18,318 nucleotides of DNA from Candidatus Atribacteria bacterium. GTDB taxonomy: Bacteria; Atribacterota; JALVIU01. Positions 7,989-15,456 of the stretch are shown piece after piece (the first letter of the stretch is position 1; every line of letters begins with the position of its first letter). The notes below the pieces were generated by a model, which was not told where the DNA came from, searched no databases, and saw only the letters and a program-made list of their open reading frames with translations. The position numbers and the translations under genes were made by a program. The DNA lies in assembly GCA_027028665.1 (NCBI GenBank), contig JALVIU010000006.1, forward strand, positions 1 through 18,318, written 5' to 3'.

Positions 7989-8870
7989 TTATTCTCTAAT
8001 TAAAAGACCACTATGCAATATCCCATAAGCCTTCGGAAATGCATTATAAATGGCTACCTGTGCAGGAAAACCTGTACAATGACCAGCATATATCCATTTT
8101 AACGGAAATTCTTTTAATCCTTCTACTGTTTTATTTATTTGATCTTTGTTTGCAGATACAAGATGGAGTCCTCCAATTACACCAAATATACTATTTGTCC
8201 TGAAAAGGTTTTTAAAATGTTTTAAAATATTAATAATTCCAGAGTGTGCACATCCTGTAATAACAACTAATCCCTTATCTTTTATATTAACTGCCAAAGA
8301 AAAATCGTCTAATAACTTATCCCTTTCAAGATATCCTTCCTCACTTATATTATATGTGCCTATGCCTTTTGCTTCAAAATCTGTTACTCTATCTACTTCT
8401 CCACTTATTACAACTCCCTCAGCAATATTCATGGGTTCTCTGGTAAGAATTAATATCCCACCATTTTTTTCGATATCTTCTCTTGAATTCTTAAGTCCTA
8501 TACCTATCTCTCTAAAGTATGGTCTATTTATAAAATTTTTTCTAAATAAAGAAGGATGAGCTATTATAGGAATCTCTTTCTTTGCTTCTTTCAAAAATCC
8601 TAAAAGCCCCTTTGTATGATCATAATGTGCATGAGAAAGAGTGATTACATCTACAGATTCTGGTGAGATCCCAAAAAGTTCCATATTATGAAGTATTACC
8701 CTCTCATCAGGTCCTACATCAGATAGTATCCTTTTTGTATAACCTTGGAACTTTACTTCTAAGAGAAAAGAGACCCCATGAGTAGCCCAAAATTGAGATT
8801 CATATCCTGCATAATCATCAAGTAATGTGTAAATCTTCAGACTCTCAACTCCCCCCCATTTGTCTATCAT
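7989..8870 (-). CDS. Metallo-beta-lactamase-fold hydrolase, COG1237 type
   Basis: This 293-residue cytoplasmic protein shows the MBL metal-binding motif HAHYDH (residues 80-85), GCAH (His209), GGLHL (His236) and a C-terminal HCTG (His264). That set is typical of the COG1237 group, annotated after the archaeal enzyme that makes the ribofuranosyl-aminobenzene phosphate precursor of methanopterin. In bacteria the group is mostly uncharacterised, so I do not assign a substrate. The ATG at 8870 is well spaced after AAGGAGG. It adds about ten residues before the usual family start (LKIYTLLDDY). Those codons contain a run of seven G (8851-8857). The gene sits 15 bases after the CBS/ACT gene and 20 before the third binding protein, so it is probably part of the transporter operon. 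Confidence 0.85.
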   Translation of the reverse strand: MIDKWGGVESLKIYTLLDDYAGYESQFWATHGVSFLLEVKFQGYTKRILSDVGPDERVILHNMELFGISPESVDVITLSHAHYDHTKGLLGFLKEAKKEIPIIAHPSLFRKNFINRPYFREIGIGLKNSREDIEKNGGILILTREPMNIAEGVVISGEVDRVTDFEAKGIGTYNISEEGYLERDKLLDDFSLAVNIKDKGLVVITGCAHSGIINILKHFKNLFRTNSIFGVIGGLHLVSANKDQINKTVEGLKEFPLKWIYAGHCTGFPAQVAIYNAFPKAYGILHSGLLIRE

Positions 8871-8885
8871 GCTCCGCCTCCTTAT

Positions 8886-9509
8886 TTAGTCCCAAAATTT
8901 TACTTCTAATCCAATCTCTTCTAACTGTCTTTGAAGCTTTTCTTTTTCAAATGTATATTCTATTTTGAGAAAAACAAGATCTCTATTTACTTTTTCCTTA
9001 AGTTTAAAGAAATGAATAGAAACTATGTTTATATCATTTTTGGCTAAAATATTTGCAACTTTTGCAAGATTTCCTGGTTTATCTTCCATCTCAAATGTAA
9101 TTCTAATTCCTTCCCTTTCTGCTCCTAATCCTTCTAACATTGCTGTGAATATATCGTATTCTGTTATAATACCCACCAGTCTTCTTTCCATAACTACAGG
9201 AAGGCCTCCTACGCCCTTTTCACGCATCAATTTTATGGCATCCTCTAAAAGTGTTTCAGGAGCTACAACAGCAGGGTTTTCAGTCATTAAACCCTTTACT
9301 TTTATTTTTTCCATTATTAATCTATCTTTTTCAGTATTGGAAAAAACCTTAAGGTCGCTTCTGGAAATTATACCTACTACATTATGATCTCCATCAACTA
9401 CAGGAAGCCTCTTTATTTTATGCTTTTCTAAAAGCTCAAGGGCCTTAAGGGCAGATTCATCTCTATGTATAGCAATAGGTTCCCATGTCATAAATCTCTT
9501 TACTTGCAT
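8886..9509 (-). CDS. CBS-pair and ACT domain protein (AcuB-like)
   Basis: This 207-residue soluble protein has two CBS domains at about residues 5-58 (MTWEPIAIHRDE to GIISRSDL) and 72-128 (MTENPAVVAPET to GIITEYDIF). An ACT domain follows at about 133-207 (IRITFEMEDKPGNLAKVANIL). CBS pairs usually bind adenine nucleotides and ACT domains often bind amino acids, so the protein looks like a sensor joining energy state and amino acid level. The architecture resembles AcuB, but there is no acetoin context here. It lies 12 bases after livF, with a good AGGAGG site before the ATG at 9509. A regulatory role toward the LivGF ATPases or downstream metabolism is inference from position only. Confidence 0.9.
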   Translation of the reverse strand: MQVKRFMTWEPIAIHRDESALKALELLEKHKIKRLPVVDGDHNVVGIISRSDLKVFSNTEKDRLIMEKIKVKGLMTENPAVVAPETLLEDAIKLMREKGVGGLPVVMERRLVGIITEYDIFTAMLEGLGAEREGIRITFEMEDKPGNLAKVANILAKNDINIVSIHFFKLKEKVNRDLVFLKIEYTFEKEKLQRQLEEIGLEVKFWD

Positions 9510-9521
9510 TTTCCCCTCCTA

Positions 9522-10229
9522 TTAAGCCTCACCAAGATAGGCTTTTTTCACATCTTCATTATTCAAAAGTTCTTGCCCTGTTCCTTCAAGTATAATTCTA
9601 CCTGTCTCAAGTACATACCCATAATGGGCAATCTTTAAGGCAGCTTTTGCATTTTGTTCTATCAGCAGTATTGTCCTCCCCTCTTCATTTATCTGCTGTA
9701 CTATTTCAAAGATCTCTTTTACAAGCAGAGGAGCAAGTCCTAAGGAAGGCTCATCCATAAGCAAGAGATCGGGTTTGCTCATAAGTGCCCTACCCACTGC
9801 CAACATCTGCTGCTCTCCTCCAGAAAGTGTTCCTGCTTTTTGTTTTTTTCTCTCTTTCAATCTTGGAAAAAGTTCATATACCCAATCTAAGTCCTTTTCT
9901 ATACTGGATTCGTCTGTTCTAAAATATGCTCCTAATTTTAAATTTTCCAAAACTGATAAATTAGGGAAAACCTTTCTACCCTCAGGGGCCATTGCAATGC
10001 CCATATGTACAATTTTATGAGCGGGATAACCTAAGATCTCCTCATCTAAAAATTTAATAGAGCCTTTCTTTGCCTTAACAAGCCCAGTGATAGTACGAAG
10101 AGTTGTACTTTTACCTGCGCCATTTGCTCCAATTAGAGTGATTATTTTACTCTTAGGTACATGAAGAGATATCCCCTTGAGTGCATGAATTCCACCATAA
10201 AATACATGTAAATCTTCTATCTTAAGCAT
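9522..10229 (-). CDS. livF: High-affinity branched-chain amino acid ABC transporter ATPase LivF
   Basis: This 235-residue nucleotide-binding subunit energises import on the cytoplasmic face of the LivHM channel. Walker A is GANGAGKS (residues 34-41), the signature is LSGGEQ (135-140), Walker B is LLLMDEP (155-161), and the switch histidine follows in LIEQN. The LivF hallmarks APEGRKVFPNLSVLENL and SLGLAPLLV are present. Its start overlaps the end of livG by eight bases, which implies translational coupling and equal amounts of the two ATPases. Confidence 0.96.
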   Translation of the reverse strand: MLKIEDLHVFYGGIHALKGISLHVPKSKIITLIGANGAGKSTTLRTITGLVKAKKGSIKFLDEEILGYPAHKIVHMGIAMAPEGRKVFPNLSVLENLKLGAYFRTDESSIEKDLDWVYELFPRLKERKKQKAGTLSGGEQQMLAVGRALMSKPDLLLMDEPSLGLAPLLVKEIFEIVQQINEEGRTILLIEQNAKAALKIAHYGYVLETGRIILEGTGQELLNNEDVKKAYLGEA

Positions 10230-10992
10230 ATTCTTCCTCTCCCAAGTAGGCTTTTATTACTTCAGGATTATTTTGAATTTCAGATGGGGTACCTACAGCA
10301 ATGGTCTTACCATAATCAAGTACCCATATCCTTTCACAAATACCCATTACTACTTTCATATCATGTTCTATAAGAAGTATCGTTAAATCAAATTCATCTC
10401 TAATCTGCTTTATAAAGTCCATGAGTTGGAGTGTTTCATTAGGATTCATACCTGCTGCTGGTTCATCTAATAGTAAAAGCTTCGGATGAGTGGCAAGGGC
10501 ACGAGCTATTTCTAGTCTCCTTTGTTCTCCATATGGAAGAGATCCTGCTTTCTCTTCTGCAAGATGATCAAGTTCTACTTTATGTAAAAGTTCCATTGCC
10601 TCTTCATACATAGCATTTTCCTGCCTCATATACCGAGGCAGTTTGAATACCGCTTCAAAAATATTTGACTTTAATCTTACATGATAAGAAACCATCACAT
10701 TTTCAATAAGAGAAAGGTCAGTAAAAAGCCTTATATTCTGAAAAGTTCTTGCAATTCCTAAAGCAGTTATTATATCAGGCCTTTTACCTGTTATATCTTT
10801 GTCTTGGAAGTATATTCTTCCAGAGGTAGGCCTATACACACCTGTAATCATATTAAATACAGTTGTCTTACCCGCACCATTTGGTCCTATTAGACCTACC
10901 AGATCTCCAGGTTGAAGCTCCAGATTAAAATCATTTACTGCAACCAATCCACCAAATCTCATAACTAAGTGATCTGCTTTAAAAAAAGGCAT
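10222..10992 (-). CDS. livG: Branched-chain amino acid ABC transporter ATPase LivG
   Basis: This 256-residue partner of LivF in the ATPase dimer has Walker A GPNGAGKT (residues 36-43), the signature SLPYGEQRRLEIARAL (from 151), and Walker B LLLLDEPAAGMNP (from 172). The EHDM switch is near the end. The long linker between GIARTFQNIRLF and the signature is the usual LivG insertion. The ATG at 10992 follows AGGAGG, 17 bases after the livM stop. The gene is complete and of normal length. Confidence 0.96.
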   Translation of the reverse strand: MPFFKADHLVMRFGGLVAVNDFNLELQPGDLVGLIGPNGAGKTTVFNMITGVYRPTSGRIYFQDKDITGKRPDIITALGIARTFQNIRLFTDLSLIENVMVSYHVRLKSNIFEAVFKLPRYMRQENAMYEEAMELLHKVELDHLAEEKAGSLPYGEQRRLEIARALATHPKLLLLDEPAAGMNPNETLQLMDFIKQIRDEFDLTILLIEHDMKVVMGICERIWVLDYGKTIAVGTPSEIQNNPEVIKAYLGEEEYA

Positions 10993-11009
10993 ATTAACCT
11001 CCTAACAGC

Positions 11010-12050
11010 TTAATCCTTTACAAATCTTTTTATTATAAAATCCCAGGAAAATTCTGACCTTCCCATAAGTCCTCTCTGATAGAAGATCATCACAATCAAG
11101 AGAAGTAAAGAAAATACAACCATTCTCATACCTGGAATACCTGGGATATGAATACCAAATACATCCATCGGCGCCTCAATAAATCTTAGCCATTCCAAAA
11201 GTATGGGAAAAAAGAAACCTGCTATAACAGAACCTGTTATGCTTCCTAAACCCCCTATTACTATTACAATAAGTATGTTAAAGGTCAAGAAAAAGTTAAA
11301 TGCAACAGGATTTATAGTGGTTAATAGATGGGCAAGCAATCCTCCTCCTATACCTGCAAAAAAAGCACCTACAATAAATGCCAATACCTTATGATAAAAA
11401 ATATTTACACCCATTGCCTGGGCTGCTACTTCATTCTCTCTTATCGCCTTTAATGCCCTTCCATAAGAGGAATTTACCAATCTCGTAATAAAAAATACGG
11501 TAAATACTGCCCATCCATATGTCCACCATAAATTAGTATAAGGAGATAAACCCTTAAGACCCAATGCACCATTTGTAATATTTATTGTATTATTAAACAC
11601 TACAACTATAATCTCTCCAAATCCAAGGGTCGCTATTGCAAGATAGTCTCCTCCTAATCTTAAGGTAGGGATTCCAATTAACAAACCAAAAAAAGCAGCA
11701 ACAACACCTCCTATCAATAGTGCAGGTAAAAACGGGATACTTATTTTATCAAGAGGGCTAATAAGTGGTTCTATAAAAAATGTCATCTGTTTTTGGGCAA
11801 CAGACATGGTAAGAAGTGCTGCTGTATATGCACCCAATCCCATAAAACCTGCATGTCCTAGAGAAAATATACCCGTTATTCCATTTATTAAATTTAGACT
11901 CACGCCAAGTATAATATATATACCTGAAACAGTAAGGACCCTCTTGTAATAATTATCTAAGTGCCCATCTGCCCACCATATTATTAGAAAGAGAATGACT
12001 ATAGAAATTAAAGTAAGTAAATATCTTAAATACAATTTTTCTTTTCTCAT
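11010..12050 (-). CDS. livM: Branched-chain amino acid ABC transporter permease LivM
   Basis: This 346-residue, very hydrophobic inner-membrane protein is one half of the transport channel. The first membrane segment is about residues 10-26, and several more follow through about 330. Family landmarks are GIFSLGHAGFMGLGAY, TLRLGGDYLAIATLGFGEI and the cytoplasmic coupling loop RALKAIRENEVAAQAMGV that contacts the ATPase. GGLGSITGSVIAG comes near the end. The ATG directly abuts the TAG of livH, so the two permeases are translationally coupled. The last 15 or so residues form a charged cytoplasmic tail. Confidence 0.95.
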   Translation of the reverse strand: MRKEKLYLRYLLTLISIVILFLIIWWADGHLDNYYKRVLTVSGIYIILGVSLNLINGITGIFSLGHAGFMGLGAYTAALLTMSVAQKQMTFFIEPLISPLDKISIPFLPALLIGGVVAAFFGLLIGIPTLRLGGDYLAIATLGFGEIIVVVFNNTINITNGALGLKGLSPYTNLWWTYGWAVFTVFFITRLVNSSYGRALKAIRENEVAAQAMGVNIFYHKVLAFIVGAFFAGIGGGLLAHLLTTINPVAFNFFLTFNILIVIVIGGLGSITGSVIAGFFFPILLEWLRFIEAPMDVFGIHIPGIPGMRMVVFSLLLLIVMIFYQRGLMGRSEFSWDFIIKRFVKD

Positions 12051-12944
12051 CTATGCCTTCTCCTTTACCTCTACACCTAACAAGCCTGTAGGTTTTACTA
12101 ATAAAATAAGTATAAGTATTAAAAATGCAAACGCATCCCTATATCCAGAGAGTTGTGGCATAAATGCCACTAGCATAATTTCTGCAATACCCAAAATAAA
12201 TCCTCCTAAGAGTGCACCTCCTACACTTCCAATTCCACCTAAAACTGCTGCAATAAATGCCTTAAGACCTGGGAATATACCCATTAAAGGATTTATCTGA
12301 GGATATTTCATGGCCCACAATACTCCACCTACTGCAGCAAGGCCAGAACCTATAGCAAATGTAATAGATATGATTTTATCCACATCTATTCCCATCAATC
12401 GTGCTGTTTCCATATCAGTAGATACAGCTCTCATACCAAGTCCTGTTTTTGTACGATAGACTATGTAAAATAATAAGACCAAAAAAATAGCTGTAATTAC
12501 TAAACTATAAAAAGTAAGAGAGAGAATTCTAACTCCCTTTATGGTAATAATTTCATCAAATATATGAGGTCTATAGAATCCCTTAGGTCTTCCTCCGAAA
12601 ACTACAAGACCCAAATTTTCTAAGAAAAAAGAGACACCTATTGCAGTAATTAAAGCACTAATTCTGGGTGCATTTCTAAGTGGTTTATATGCCCCCTTAT
12701 CAATTAATATACCTATAAAAGCTGTCAAAATAATAGATACAATAAGGGAAAGCCACCAAGGAAGAGAAAATATAAGCATTCCATAAAAGGCGATATACGC
12801 ACCCAACATAAATATATCACCGTGAGCAAAATTAATAAGTCTAAGGATTCCATATACCATGGAATAGCCGATTGCAATTAATGCATAAAGACCACCTAAA
12901 GAGATACCATTGGAAAGATTTTGAAAAAATGATTCCCAGGACAT
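12051..12944 (-). CDS. livH: Branched-chain amino acid ABC transporter permease LivH
   Basis: This 297-residue integral membrane protein is the second half of the channel. Visible landmarks are GISLGGLYALIAIGYSMVYG at the N-terminus, LINFAHGDIFMLGAY, the ATPase-coupling loop GMRAVSTDMETARLMGID and the terminal GGIGSVGGALLGG. The ATG at 12944 follows AAGGAGG. It is the first gene after the 50-bp palindrome, which separates it from the binding-protein genes. LivH/LivM-type permeases also serve urea, short-chain amide and aromatic transporters, so the substrate cannot be fixed from these genes. Confidence 0.95.
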   Translation of the reverse strand: MSWESFFQNLSNGISLGGLYALIAIGYSMVYGILRLINFAHGDIFMLGAYIAFYGMLIFSLPWWLSLIVSIILTAFIGILIDKGAYKPLRNAPRISALITAIGVSFFLENLGLVVFGGRPKGFYRPHIFDEIITIKGVRILSLTFYSLVITAIFLVLLFYIVYRTKTGLGMRAVSTDMETARLMGIDVDKIISITFAIGSGLAAVGGVLWAMKYPQINPLMGIFPGLKAFIAAVLGGIGSVGGALLGGFILGIAEIMLVAFMPQLSGYRDAFAFLILILILLVKPTGLLGVEVKEKA

Positions 12945-12976
12945 TATTGCCTCCTTATGTATTCTAAACAGAGAGA

Positions 12977-13026
12977 TAATTAAATAAAGATTAGAAGGGA
13001 TATCCCTTCTAATCTTTATTTAATTA
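12977..13026 (-). repeat. 50-bp perfect palindrome between the binding-protein gene and livH
   Basis: The 25 bases from 12977 to 13001 are an exact inverted copy of 13002-13026, centred on GGGATATCCC. The first mismatch on each side is at 12976/13027. In RNA from either strand it forms a long hairpin of about 23 pairs with a minimal loop. On the minus strand the hairpin is followed by TCTCTCTG rather than a U run, so it is a poor terminator. It more likely protects the 3' end of the binding-protein mRNA or partly attenuates livHMGF. Confidence 0.9.
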
Positions 13027-13071
13027 CAAGACATAACTAAGTTGAATATAAAGGTTTTTACAGTAAGTAAC

Positions 13072-14193
13072 CTATGGGTTTACAACGGTTACGAATTCAA
13101 ACTTTCCATTCTTTACAGTCTCTATTACTGCACTCTTTATAGCATTTCCATTTTCATCAATAGTAATAACACCTGTAACACCTTTAAAGTCTTTTGTAGC
13201 TGCTATACCATCTCTAATCTTTACTGGATCTAAAGATCCTGCACGTTCTATAGCGTCAAGAAGTATATAGTATGCATCGAATCCAAGTGCACCAAGTGCA
13301 TTTGGAGATTTATTAAATTTCTTATGATATATCTCTACATATTTCTTACCAAGCTCAGTACTTGCAGCCTTTTCATTAAAGTGTGTAGTGTAATACATAC
13401 CTTCTACTGCTTTTCCGCCTATTTCAATAAGTTGAGGAGCCTGAGCACCATCACCTGAGAGAAGTGGAGCATTTATGCCCATTTCTCTTGCCTGTTTTGC
13501 AATAAGTGCATCCTCTGTGTAATAGTTAGGGATATAGATAACATCAGGATTTTTTGCCTTAATTGTAGTAAGCTGTGCAGAGAAATCCTGGTCCCCAGTT
13601 TTACAAAAAGTCTTGGATACAATCTCTCCACCAAGGGCTTTAAAGTTTTTCTCAAAGAAATTGGCAAGACCTACACAATAGTCTTGTGCAATATCCACAA
13701 GTATAGCTGCTTTCCTGGCTTTTAAATTATTATATGCAAATTTTGCTGCAACTTTTCCCTGGAATGGGTCTATAAAACATGCACGGAAGATAAACTTTTT
13801 GCCCTGTGTAACAAGTGGATTTGTAGATGCTGGAGTAATTAAAGGAACTTTAGCCTTTTCAAATATTGGGGCGGCGGAAAGGGTATTAGAACTCGCAACA
13901 GCTCCAATGCCTGCCACTACATGTTCTTTTTCAATAAGACGGGATGCAGTATTTGCAGCCTCTACCTTATCACTCTTATCGTCAAGGAGTATAAGTTTTA
14001 CAGGCTTTCCGAGTACTTGCGGTCTTAATTCATTAGCAAGTTCAATACCTTCCCAAGTCATCTGACCAAATGCGGCAACAGGACCCGTCATAGGCAAAAT
14101 AACACCAATCTTTACCTCATCAGCTGCAAATGAAGTGGTTCCAAAAGTTAAAACCATTAAAGCTACTACTAAAAATAAAGATAATTTTTTCAT
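13072..14193 (-). CDS. Periplasmic branched-chain amino acid-type binding protein (second tandem copy)
   Basis: This 373-residue LivJ-family protein binds the substrate in the periplasm. The signal peptide MKKLSLFLVVALMVLTFG ends near SFA/A, with no lipobox cysteine. Landmarks are VKIGVILPMTGP, LLDDKSDKVEAANTASRL, TNPLVTQGKKFIFRACF and FCKTGDQDFSAQL. The reading frame extends 11 codons further upstream, but AAAGGAGGG precedes the ATG at 14193 and the signal peptide begins there. A consensus promoter lies immediately upstream (14226-14254). By hand count it is about 72 percent identical, without gaps, to the copy at 14260-15381. The two mature cysteines of FRACF and FCKTG are shared by both copies. 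The ligand is not determined. Confidence 0.94.
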   Translation of the reverse strand: MKKLSLFLVVALMVLTFGTTSFAADEVKIGVILPMTGPVAAFGQMTWEGIELANELRPQVLGKPVKLILLDDKSDKVEAANTASRLIEKEHVVAGIGAVASSNTLSAAPIFEKAKVPLITPASTNPLVTQGKKFIFRACFIDPFQGKVAAKFAYNNLKARKAAILVDIAQDYCVGLANFFEKNFKALGGEIVSKTFCKTGDQDFSAQLTTIKAKNPDVIYIPNYYTEDALIAKQAREMGINAPLLSGDGAQAPQLIEIGGKAVEGMYYTTHFNEKAASTELGKKYVEIYHKKFNKSPNALGALGFDAYYILLDAIERAGSLDPVKIRDGIAATKDFKGVTGVITIDENGNAIKSAVIETVKNGKFEFVTVVNP

Positions 14194-14225
14194 ATCTTTA
14201 CCCTCCTTTCTTGAATTTTGCCACA

Positions 14226-14254
14226 ATTATATATCTAAAAAAGTGGTTTGTCAA
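14226..14254 (-). promoter_or_regulatory. Consensus promoter of the second binding-protein gene
   Basis: A perfect TTGACA (14249-14254) and a perfect TATAAT (14226-14231) are 17 bases apart on the minus strand, in the 66-bp gap after the upstream binding-protein gene. The second copy and livHMGF can therefore be transcribed independently of the first copy. Confidence 0.9.
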
Positions 14255-14259
14255 ATATT

Positions 14260-15381
14260 TTATGGATTTACAATTGTTACAAATTTGAATTTTCCGTCTT
14301 CTATTTTCTTTATTACAGCAGGTTTTACAGCGTTTCCGTTCTTATCAATAGTGATGGTTCCTGTTACACCTTCAAATCCTTTTGTCTGAGAGAGGGCATC
14401 TCTAATCTTTACTGTATCTAAAGAGCCTGCACGTTCAATAGCGTCAAGCACCATATAGTATGCATCAAAAGTAAGTGCACCAACTGTATTTGCAGCCTTA
14501 TTAAATTTCTTATGATAAACTTCCAAATATTTTCTACCCAATTCACTTTGTACAGCATTTTCATCAAAATGAGTGGTGAAGTATAAGCCGTTTACAGCAT
14601 CTCCACCTACATCAAGAATTTCAGGAGCATCTGCTGCGTCACCTGATAGTAAAGCAGCATTTATACCCATAACCTTTGCCTGTTTTGCAATAAGTGCATC
14701 CTCTGCATAATAATTAGGCATATAAATAAGATCTGGATTCTTTGCCTTAATTGCAGTAAGCTGTGCAGAGAAATCCTGGTCTCCAGTTTTACAAAAAGTC
14801 TTGGATACAATCTCTCCACCAAGGGCTTTAAAGTTTTTCTCAAAGAAGTTTACAAGACCTACACAATAGTCTTGAGAGATATCTGTAAGAAGGGCTGCCC
14901 TTTTAATTTTTAAATAGTCTATAGCAAATTTTGCTGCAACTTTTCCCTGGAATGGGTCTATAAAACATGCACGGAAGATAAACTTTTTGCCCTGTGTAAC
15001 AAGTGGGTTTGTAGCATATGGACTCATCATAGGAATCTTGGCCTTTTCAAGAATAGGAGCAGCAGACATGCTAAGGGAACTTGTAAGTGGTCCAATTACT
15101 GCCACTACATGTTCTTTTTCTACAAGACGAGATGCAGTATTTGCAGCCTCTACTTTATCACTCTTGTTATCGAGGAGTATAAGTTTTACAGGCTTTCCGA
15201 GTACTTGCGGTCTTAATTCATTAGCAATTTTTAGACTTTCATTTGCCATTTGACCATATGCAGCAAATGGCCCTGTCATAGGAAATATTACACCAATCTT
15301 TACTACGTCTTCTGCAAATGCTATGCCTGTAATAAGTACTAAAGACAATACAAAAAGGACAAAAATAATACTTCTCTTCAT
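14260..15381 (-). CDS. Periplasmic branched-chain amino acid-type binding protein (first tandem copy)
   Basis: This 373-residue LivJ-family protein has a signal peptide (MKRSIIFVLFVLSLVLI, cut near AFA/E) and no lipobox. The reading frame is open for 16 more codons upstream, but the ATG at 15381 has AAAGGAGGT nine bases ahead and begins the signal peptide, so I use it. It shares the family's VKIGVIFPMTGP and TNPLVTQGKKF segments. It differs from the second copy in patches likely to line the ligand cleft (for example SSLSMS for SSNTLS and MMSPYATN for LITPASTN), so the two may bind different amino acids. It has its own promoter (15420-15448) and heads the transport cluster. Confidence 0.94.
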   Translation of the reverse strand: MKRSIIFVLFVLSLVLITGIAFAEDVVKIGVIFPMTGPFAAYGQMANESLKIANELRPQVLGKPVKLILLDNKSDKVEAANTASRLVEKEHVVAVIGPLTSSLSMSAAPILEKAKIPMMSPYATNPLVTQGKKFIFRACFIDPFQGKVAAKFAIDYLKIKRAALLTDISQDYCVGLVNFFEKNFKALGGEIVSKTFCKTGDQDFSAQLTAIKAKNPDLIYMPNYYAEDALIAKQAKVMGINAALLSGDAADAPEILDVGGDAVNGLYFTTHFDENAVQSELGRKYLEVYHKKFNKAANTVGALTFDAYYMVLDAIERAGSLDTVKIRDALSQTKGFEGVTGTITIDKNGNAVKPAVIKKIEDGKFKFVTIVNP

Positions 15382-15419
15382 ATTTATATTACCTCCTTTC
15401 GTAAAAAATTTATTAGGAA

Positions 15420-15448
15420 ATAATATCATAATACTATATTAATGTCAA
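15420..15448 (-). promoter_or_regulatory. Promoter of the first binding-protein gene and transport cluster
   Basis: TTGACA (15443-15448) and TATTAT (15420-15425) are 17 bases apart on the minus strand, starting nine bases after the stop of the glycosyltransferase/TPR gene. No terminator separates the two transcription units. Confidence 0.85.
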
Positions 15449-15455
15449 GTATTAT
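15428..15455. promoter_or_regulatory. Possible operator: 8-bp inverted repeat over the -35 region
   Basis: ATAATACT and AGTATTAT (15428-15435 and 15448-15455) form an exact inverted repeat with a 12-bp spacer that covers the -35 box and most of the promoter spacer. The half-site distance, about two helical turns centre to centre, suits a dimeric repressor. The sequence is AT-rich, so chance is possible. No regulator gene is adjacent. Confidence 0.4.
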
Positions 15456-15456
15456 T

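Larger units (their letters stand above)
13072..15381 (-). repeat. Tandem duplication of binding-protein genes with near-identical blocks
   Basis: Two 1122-bp genes lie at a constant offset of 1188 bp with no net insertion or deletion. Exactly identical nucleotide blocks occur at 13736-13818 with 14924-15006 (83 bp), 13595-13659 with 14783-14847 (65 bp) and 13985-14039 with 15173-15227 (55 bp). The sequence between the blocks has diverged considerably. Confidence 0.88.

Noticed and set aside
12977-13026. The palindrome as a rho-independent terminator
   Set aside because: The hairpin is AT-rich at its base and is followed by mixed sequence rather than a U tract on the minus strand.
13051-13071. 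A small hairpin just after the stop of the second binding-protein gene as its terminator
   Set aside because: The AGGTT/AACCT stem is only five pairs with a 12-base loop and has no proper U run.
13473-13667. Short minus-strand open frame inside the second binding-protein gene, with a similar one at 14661-14843
   Set aside because: Both are out-of-frame shadows of homologous coding sequence. Their similarity to each other comes from the tandem duplication, and neither has a ribosome binding site.
13072-15381. The tandem binding-protein copies as part of a mobile element or CRISPR-like repeat
   Set aside because: They are complete, in-frame genes with their own promoters; no transposase, terminal repeats or spacer pattern is present.
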